From positions 289,858,784 to 289,922,783 of the forward strand of contig CM060900.1 of assembly GCA_030762935.1 (NCBI GenBank): a stretch of 64,000 nt of DNA. The letters are read 5' to 3'. Below are positions 56,635 to 64,000 of this stretch, piece after piece (the first letter of the stretch is position 1; each line of letters starts with the position of its first letter). Made by a program: the position numbers and the translations under genes. The notes below the pieces were generated by a model, which searched no databases, was not told where the DNA came from, and worked only from the letters and a program-made list of their open reading frames with translations. This DNA comes from Hymenopus coronatus. Its lineage: Eukaryota > Arthropoda > Insecta > Mantodea > Hymenopodidae.

Positions 56635-57271
56635 TATAACATGTCTTAACTGTGTGAACTATTATAGTTTCTTCACAAATGGTATCTGAAGATAATTTCA
56701 TTTGAACTATAATCTTATGGTACTTCTTTGGTGGCTGTAACACCATGGTACAATTTCTCAGCACATTCTATAGGAATGCTAGGAGTAATTTGAAAGGCTC
56801 TTTGGCATTGTCAGTCTTAATTACTGAAAAAATATCTATAAGAAAAAAGTTTGGTAGTATTTGGCAGTACATTTTACAGTTCCAGTAACATTCAGACATG
56901 TTGGTCTCTGCATTTTGGTGAGCTCATAATATATTAACATTTGTAGTGTTTTTGGCTAAGATTATCCTTTGATGTTCTATAAACAGAGTGACACATTACA
57001 TTATGCTGGCATTGCTACAGCAAAATGGATCCAAGATTATTGTTTGAACAGCAGAAATCAATTTTAATATGGTATTAGAAAATGAGAATGTTGTTAAAGT
57101 TCCAACGGCAATGGAGAGATGGGTACAGAACAGAACCAACAACATATATAACAATAGCATGCATTTGAGACATATTTGGGACGCATGGCACTGTATGCAA
57201 TGTTAATAAGGGCAGATCTGGGTAACTTTGTACAGCAACAAACCCTGTACCCTTGGCTATGGTTTGTAATA

Positions 57272-57993
57272 CGAGGTACGTCCAGAAAGTAAGTTCCGTT
57301 TGGTAATAAAATTAAATTGTGTACAGATACAGAATAATTATTTGTTGCATAAAATTCCACAACTCTTAAACTACTTTTCCACATAACTGCCGAAATTTTG
57401 CAGGCGTTTGTCATAGTGTGGCACAAGTTTTTGTATACCTTCTTCATAGAAGTTTGCCGCTTGTGTCTTCAAAAAGTTTGAAAAATTTTCTTTCAGCTCT
57501 TCGTCATTGTTGAAGTGTTGACTGCCGAGGAAAGACTCGAGATGTAAGAACAGATGAAAGTCGCTAGGAGCGAGGTCAGGGCTGTATGGAGGATGGTCAA
57601 ACACATCCCAGCCAAATCCCTGTAGGAGGTTTTTCGTCACATTTGCAGTGTGTGGTCGTGCGTTGTCATGAAGAAAAACAACACCTTTTGACAGCAATCC
57701 TCGGTGCTTATTCTGTATTGCGTGGCGTAATTTCCTAAGTGTCTTGCAATAAACATCTGCTTTGGTTGTTTGACCACGTGGTAAGAAATCAATGAGCAAG
57801 ATGCAACGGGATTTTCAATCAACACCGACATTGTAAACGAGTACAACAAAGCGTATGTGGCTGACAGCAATCTCAAAATAGCGCACGTTTCTTCTCCTTG
57901 ATACATAGCATCTACCGCGAATGTGCGCAACTGCGATCGCTGTGCTGCAGTGGAGATAAATTGAAACGGAACTTACTTTCTGGACGTACCTCG
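57272..57993 (-). mobile_element. Internally deleted mariner with perfect-looking TIRs
   Basis: TIRs CGAGGTACGTCCAGAAAGTA on both sides (about 30 bp, nearly perfect), with TA duplications at 57270-57271 and 57994-57995. The 722-bp element lacks the first part of the transposase. The minus strand keeps an open frame (57799-57371) with VVFLHDNARPHTANVTKNLL and PPYSPDLAPSDFHLFLHL, that is, the second and third D of DD34D with exactly 34 residues between, and an end QNFGSYVEK. The first D region is deleted. This is a non-autonomous copy within the DUF4817-type element, and it still has both ends needed for mobilisation. Confidence 0.92.
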
Positions 57994-58499
57994 TATTTTG
58001 AGCGCTCACCGTAGAAATCTACAAAGCAATGTGCATGTGAGACTTGGATTGACAGAACCAGCATAAGTCATATTTTTAAAACAGCAAAGCTGAAAGTTTC
58101 CATCCCAAGGCTTTTGCATGCATTAGGTGAAGATGACCATGATCGGAGAATGCAGTACTGTGAGTGGTTTCAGAACATTTTGCAAGATGATGAGGCCTTT
58201 ATAGGGAAAGTGTTTTGGTCTGTTGAGGAACAATTTAAGCAGAATGTGCCGTTAACTGGCATAACAGTGTTTACTGGTGTGCAAACAATCCACGTTTTTT
58301 TTTGTTTTTTGTTTTTGCTTTGTTTTGAAATTGGTTGTTAATTTACCTAAAATAAATGTTTGGTGTGGGTTGTCATCTAGGGGTCCAATTGGACCATTCT
58401 TTTTAATTTCTCTATACGTACTATGTAGCTAGTGTATAGAGAAGGTAATTATATTGCACCCAAAAATTTGATACCGAGATTTCCTGGAAATACAGGTTT

Positions 58500-58585
58500 T
58501 GGGTTCCCTTGAATCAAAAACAGCATCCTTAGAAAAAGGTGCATATGTAGGTGTGTATGTGTGTGGGTGTGGGTGTGCGCATTTT
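58500..58585. repeat. TG-rich microsatellite
   Basis: GTGTGTATGTGTGTGGGTGTGGGTGTGCGC is followed by a T-run. It lies at the upstream edge of repeat X copy 2 and may be part of that repeat. Confidence 0.7.
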
Positions 58586-58639
58586 TTTTAATACCCAAAT
58601 TAAGCTTCTGTATACTTACACATGTTAGAATGTCAGCTG

Positions 58640-59247
58640 GTAATTTTAGCCTGTGTGTTAATTACCAAAGTTGGTATTTAAATTTTGCATCTTCCAAGGA
58701 TGCGACATGAAGATTTTCAAGAAAATACCCCACCCCAAACTGCCCTTTACATGGAATAAGTTCAGAAAATTTTGATTTTCACAAAAATGGCTGTAACGAT
58801 TTTGATTAAAATCTCTTATGTTTAAGATATTTACATGCCAAATAAAATGTATATCTTGAATTTTCTGGGAATAACCTCGAAAGACCTCTTTATTCTGGAT
58901 GTTTTTTACTGAATTTTACATAACTGGTAAACAGTGAGGGATAGATAAAAACTTACTACACAAAAACTGCAGATCACAATAAAACACATAATATAATGTC
59001 AATATACATTTTTTTCCTGGAGTTGGCTGTTTTCGAGATATTCCTTGTTCTTGATTTCAAGTTTAAAATACTTAAACTTTTCTTATACAGGAACTTGTCA
59101 ATGCTTGGCCATGCAAAGAAACAGATTTCATTCCCAGAGCAACCACATTTTAAAACATTTGACTGTTGGTTTAGCCTAGTGTATTCCCTTATTTCCCTTC
59201 TACTTATAAAGGAACTAGTAATAAGACCATTTCTGCTAATGCTTTAG
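58640..59247 (+). repeat. Unnamed dispersed repeat X, copy 2
   Basis: It matches the reverse complement of 50535-51165 along its length with many substitutions and short gaps. It lies inside a DUF4817-type transposon, between the first and second catalytic blocks, so it is mobile or was carried by a mobile insertion. A 5' addition (58295-58639) belongs to the same interruption. Confidence 0.75.
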
Positions 59248-59730
59248 CATTAAATACATAAAATAAGATTATTAACAATAATTTGTTACAAGATGTAGAG
59301 AAAGTCATGTGAATGGAGCTCATCAGATTTTTTTGAAGGAATAATAGCTGGCCAAATGTACCTGAACTTGATATGCATATCTGTCTCACCCACCATTCAT
59401 ATACTCTTTGGAAGTGAGGAATTTTACTTTCAGCAGGATGGTGCACCACCACATTAGCACTGAGATGTAAGTGATATCTTGATGACAATGAAGAGATGTA
59501 ATAAAGTTTCCACCATGTTCTCTGGATATTGTTGGGCTTATACCTATGGGGATCTCTTAAGGCTGTTAAAAACTAGAAAACAGCTATAATGACAGCACTT
59601 CTGGAAGAAATTGAAACAACACATGCTGCAATTGTTGAGGGCACTTTCACAAAAGTTGCTTGATCAGTAGTTTAACATATTTGGAAATGTATCAATGGCA
59701 ATGGTGGGCATTTTGAGTAAATGTTGTAAT

Positions 59731-61876
59731 TGTAAAAGTCTAAGGTGATTAGCGCTCAAACATTTTCCATTCATGTGTAGTCAGCCTTGTTATGTTAACA
59801 TAGATTTTGCTTTGCTTGAAGTGCATTTACACCTTTTTGGCACCTGTATACTTCAGAGTGCTACTCAAGCTGTAAAGTGTGTCCAGGTATAGTGTACATG
59901 AAAGGGTAGGATTTATTATTATGTATCTGTCGCTTGGAACATTGGCAACCAGAAATCCATGTGCTAAATTTGGATGAATGGTCTTAAAAATTGGTTGAAA
60001 CCTATTTGCACACATTGGATGTTAGATTGTAGGTTGTGTCACCAGTTACTGGTATTACACTGTCATATTAGAAAATGAAACTGCTCACACCTATATTGTT
60101 GACCATTCAGATAGCCGTAGCAATGAATGTTAGTTTTTATGTAAACAGTAGTAAATAAAGGAACAGGCTTGCCTTGATGAAAGTCATAACTGGTAATAGA
60201 TAGAATCAAAGGTTTAAATATTAAAGATAATAATCTAGCTGGTAATGGTTTAAATTGAAACAGTAATTATTGAAATACTATATTTAATAAAATAACCTTA
60301 AGGCAAAATTTAATATAAAATAACCAGTTCCAACTTAAATTAATTTGTGATACTTTGTACCTCTGTAAGATCAAGGGAATTGAAATTCCGTCTTTCTCTT
60401 CTGGGGAGCAAATGTAGTTATGTATTTTTTTTCCTTTTTCTGAGCTCTCTTTAGTAGGCAAGCTTTAGTTGCAATAATTTCAAAATGAGAGACACTCTCT
60501 TCTCAAGTAGAATTCTGAGAGCAACTTTTGATTCTCCTTGGCACTGGAAATGACCTTTCTGGTGAAAATTTACTTACAGGAATTCAACATAGAATGACAC
60601 TAACATTTTAAACTTAGGAAAACTGTAGAAACCATTGAATTAGTGTAGCTACAAGTTCACTCTTGGTTTCTTAACTCTTTACAGAATAAAATGGCATTGA
60701 ACTTTCCATATGTAGACTTTGAAAGCTGGATTTGGGAAACTAGTTCTTAGTTTTAATATAAGAAATTTAAAAGTTTTGTTTAGAATAACCTTAAAATCTT
60801 AATGTCCAAGCAACTATCAATGTTGTCAAACACTTCAGAAAAGAGAGATTTACATTTAATATTTTTCCTCTTCGAAGACACTTCCACTTGAGACATGACT
60901 TCTTAAAAATATCCTCTCAGTCATCTGCAATGCGGCTATTGAGCAGTGAGGTTATTGAATTTTCTGTTAAGCGTACAAGATATCACTTGCTTGGTTTTGA
61001 AGGATGTTGAATAACGCTTTGATGAAAATGAATATTTTGTTGAATGTGTTTAAGAGAAAAACAAATTTGTAAGGTGAAAAATGAAAATGAAATATTCCAC
61101 TGATGCTAAAGTATGTTATTTTATTGAGGATACTCTAGCATAACATTAAACATATCCCAAGATTTAGTTATGCTCATGCACACAGAATTTATCAGTTTTA
61201 ACAAGTAATTCCATCTTATTGGACAAAAGAAATATCTGCAATTTCATACTTCATAGTTGACAAAACAGTAGAAACTATGGCTTATATTAGGTCATTTTGA
61301 ATTTGATTATACATTGCTTTAAACACAGTAGAGGTTTCTAGTGCTGACCTAACAGACCTAACCTGACAGTACTCTGCAGTGTACTAAAACACATAATTGC
61401 CCTGATTGATACAATTTGCTGCTTCATCATGTCTTTGAAAGGCCAATTTTTGTGATCCAGAAAACTTAGTGCACTAGGATAATCCTGTTTGCTTTTTTGA
61501 CTGCATAAAATTACATTGTTCCTAAGCTTGCAACTTCTATTCTGCTTTCCATACAAGCAGCTATAACTAGAGATGATCTTAAATGTTTAACAGACAGTCC
61601 ATGTTGACTATTGAGTTTCTCCAATATGTATGCCTATACTGATTCACTAGGTTACTCCTATTGCTATTAACACTTGTCTAGAACTAGCTTCGGTTGGAGC
61701 ACTTAAACATGCATACCGCCCAAGACCTTCAGAGTTGCACACACAATTTGTTCTTGCTGCTCAGTTGATGCTGTAAGGAAATTGCTTTGGCTAGCTCATA
61801 ATTGCTATTGGCAATGTAATGTATTAACTCTATTTATTTGGAAGCAGTATGATGATTTATCCAAATATCAATGAAT
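59731..61876. other. No recognised gene
   Basis: AT-rich sequence. Open stretches (59827-60015, 60267-60461, 61338-61556) carry no motif. Confidence 0.45.
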
Positions 61877-63752
61877 CAGTGGCAGCTGGTCTTAAAGCGC
61901 ACAAGGGCATGTGCCCTCCATACAAAAATTTCAGACGATAATTTCTCCATCATCATCATCATGTAAAATGCTATAATCTATAACAAATTTTTGTATAAAT
62001 TTAATCCTTCTCTGAATTTTTTGAACACTGTTCAATTTTGTTGAAGATGACTGTCAGAGATGATAACCGGCCACGTTTCTTGGACACAAGCAATTTTGTG
62101 GTCATCCTGTGCACATGTGTAGAAAAACTCAGTACTTCCAGATGTAGTTAATTTGTTGGTGTGGGGTACAGGAGGCTGAGAGGGGACACTTCCCTTAGAG
62201 CATGAGAGCCTCTGTAGTCATTTGACTCACGCACAAAGAGAAAATAATAATCAACAACAAGCAAAACTTAAAGTTTGAGTCAAATCCCTGACAAAAATTT
62301 TTAGACAAAGGTCTCCTCGCATGTAAATAATGAGAAACAAATCTTAAATTTCAATTTGAAATCAAAGTTGATATATAAACCTCCTAAATGAAATATACAA
62401 AAAGATGCTTATGTGCTAAAAGTTTACAATGTTGGTAATTGATAAACCTAGCAGAAAATAGCGAATGCTTGCTCGCCATCTCTCAGTGCATAGGAGCAGT
62501 GTGTTCCAGCTACTGTAAGTCTAGAGGCAAAACTTTTTGATGGTTTTATTATTTAAAATCTGTTAGTGGTAGTTGGAATTAATGTTTCTTTCCTGATGTT
62601 CTACATCTTAAGTTTCATTTGAAAACAAGAAAAGCCCAAATAAGCAATAATTGAGTAGTTATTGAAATTATGGATGTCAACAAACAATGGCACTTTATTT
62701 GGAGAGGTGATTAGTGACATGTACTGAAAATGAGTGCTGAGAATTACAAAATCCACCTTAAGAGGAAACTAATAAGTAGTAGTGAAAGTAATGCCTTAAA
62801 TGTATTCCACGTGTTAAACAAATCTGAATGTGCTGGTGAATAATTTGGTTACATTAACTGCAGAATAATGTGGCAATTTATCAATTGTTAGCATTCAAAG
62901 AAATGGCTGTGTTAAAACTTGTCTTAAGAAGGAAAATCCCAAACACTTTAGGAATGGTTGGCTATGGATTGTAAAGAAATTGCTTCAAGATAGTTAATAC
63001 CATGACCATGATTTACCTTGCTCTAAGGGTAATTTCCATAAGTTGCTGAGAAAACGGGGAGCTTCGTTTGTGAAAAGAAACATCGTGAACATTGTAATTG
63101 ACATACATAAGCTATTAAGATCATGTGGAATAGTATTGAAGGTTGAATCTTTTAATCTGAAGCACATCAGCTATAACGGCCAGCTATGCATTAATTTGCA
63201 GCAGGACCACCTCTCTGATAGTGTTGTTAACATGTGATAAACATGTAAAGATTACGGTTCATGTTCAGATTGCTGGTAATGACTAGCATTCCGTTCCTGA
63301 CTTTAATCAAAGAGTAATCAAAGTATTTGCTCAAGCAAAGGGTTGAAGGATGTACTTCATCTACATATGTACTTCATTTGCCTTTATCACAAATTAGCAA
63401 TGCATTTCCACTGATAGTTTTTAGTATCCACTAATTTTAATGTCGCCATTTGTGGTCTAGAGATAAAATGCTAGTCTCTGGTTCCCAAGTTCACGGTTCA
63501 ATCCCAGTTGATTTTTTCCATTTGGAAGGGAAGTAAAGCCATTGGTGCTGTGTTGTAAATTTACCGCACTTAAAAAACCTCAATCCTGATAAAGAGGCCT
63601 ATGAGCAATATTAAGCAGTCTTTCATGCCCAAAATAGAATGAGGTGTTTGGAATCGTAGCAGTTAAAGAGTGCCTATATATAACACTCAATTTCATTATA
63701 ACCAATCCTAAAATCGGGCCCCACCAGAAAACTTGGCCATGAGCCACCACTG
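61877..63752. mobile_element. hAT-like element with perfect 8-bp target duplication
   Basis: The left end CAGTGGCAGCTGGTC and the inverted right end CAGTGGTGGCTCATGG match the hAT TIR CAGTGGCGGCTCGTGG seen at 15710. The exact octamer CAATGAAT occurs at 61869-61876 and 63753-63760. It is 1.88 kb, longer than a MITE. Only one weak open stretch, 63043-63237 on the plus strand, could be a transposase relic, and I cannot recognise it. Probably a ZMYM1-like hAT with a replaced or decayed interior. A SINE sits near its right end. Confidence 0.85.
63445..63695 (+). mobile_element. Second tRNA-derived SINE family
   Basis: It contains an A-box-like TGGTCTAGAGA (63453-63463) and a B box GGTTCAATCCC (63495-63505) at tRNA spacing. 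The body begins at about GGGAAGTAAAGCCATTGGTG and runs to about 63695. It differs from the SINE at 13146/20914/22405 in head and body. The right end and target duplication are not resolved. Confidence 0.65.
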
Positions 63753-64000
63753 CAATGAATAACTGTGTGGTTATAATGATATTGTATTAATGAATCTAAA
63801 TATTGTATGTATCCATGACGTTTGACCATGTTAGTGTGCTAAACTCCAGTCAATAGTTCTCAGTTATTTTCACACTCATTGCAGTTGTTACCAAGGCATG
63901 CTTTCTCTGAATGCATGCCACTGATTGATAATAGCCTTCCAAAATGATGAACACTTGCTGCTGTACATGCCTTGTATTTTTTTGTGTGTTGCTGCAAAAC

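Larger units (their letters stand above)
56985..59730 (+). mobile_element. DUF4817-type Tc/mariner relative, twice interrupted
   Basis: Plus-strand pieces: LALLQQNGSK and ENENVVKVPTAMERW at about 57005-57115, the DUF4817/HTH start. A mariner insertion (57272-57993) follows, then RSPRRSTKQCACETGIDRTS-like sequence and the open piece 58114-58290 with HALGEDDHDRRMQYCEWFQN and AFIGKVFWSVEEQFKQN (the first catalytic D of WSDE is V). After a second insertion come GIIAGQMYLNLICISVSPTI, EFYFQQDGAPPH (the second D, about 59430) and CINGNGGHFE near 59690. The third catalytic residue is not legible. Terminal repeats were not identified. Confidence 0.75.

Overview
This window looks like a piece of an AT-rich, transposon-packed arthropod (most likely insect) genome. 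The transposable elements are families typical of insects: APE-type LINEs of several clades, a Penelope-like element with a GIY-YIG endonuclease, Ty3/gypsy elements, DD34D mariners, DUF4817-type Tc/mariner relatives, ZMYM1-like and GTF2IRD2-like hATs, and tRNA-derived SINEs. I see no bacterial operons, rRNA genes or CRISPR. I cannot name the species; the nesting of old elements suggests a large genome.

The only host coding sequence I can support is one 192-bp internal exon on the + strand at 32107-32298, flanked by good AG/GT splice sites. It encodes the N-terminal region of a TRAPPC9 (NIBP, Trs120, Drosophila brunelleschi) homologue. Most of the rest of the window is then plausibly intron of that gene filled by mobile DNA.

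Layout: 1-4.05 kb is a decayed minus-strand LINE with a second LINE tail and a small hAT inside it. 4.06-5.31 kb is a decayed RNase H-fold transposase-like gene (DUF7869-like). 6.97-9.31 kb is an I/R1-like LINE with RNase H, joined to a BED-finger hAT relic (9.31-9.66 kb). 11.84-12.72 kb is a fold-back DUF4817 element. 13.1-30.5 kb is a nest: an old gypsy element (A) with its gag, protease, RT and RNase H cut into pieces by a hAT (15.7-16.8 kb), by a second 8.3-kb gypsy (B, 17.1-25.4 kb, with two LTRs and two SINEs in it) and by a Penelope fragment plus a LINE (25.6-30.0 kb). The TRAPPC9 exon follows at 32.1 kb, then the integrase end and 3' LTR of a third gypsy (C, 33.2-35.0 kb). At 35.8-42.4 kb a second DUF7869-like gene is split by a fairly well preserved two-ORF LINE whose ORF1 carries a 2A-like motif. 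The right third holds LINE pieces, three mariners, a GTF2IRD2-like hAT with its target duplication, Penelope 3' ends arranged as a hairpin, an unnamed dispersed repeat in two copies, a DUF4817 transposon interrupted twice, and a 1.9-kb hAT with a perfect 8-bp target duplication.

Nothing here works together as a pathway. What the window records is a sequence of insertions. The most useful signals are the nesting order, the target-site duplications, the one-sided CpG loss between the two LTRs of gypsy B, the 2A-like LINE ORF1, and the two relatives of the DUF7869-like transposase family. All boundaries and identities were read by eye.
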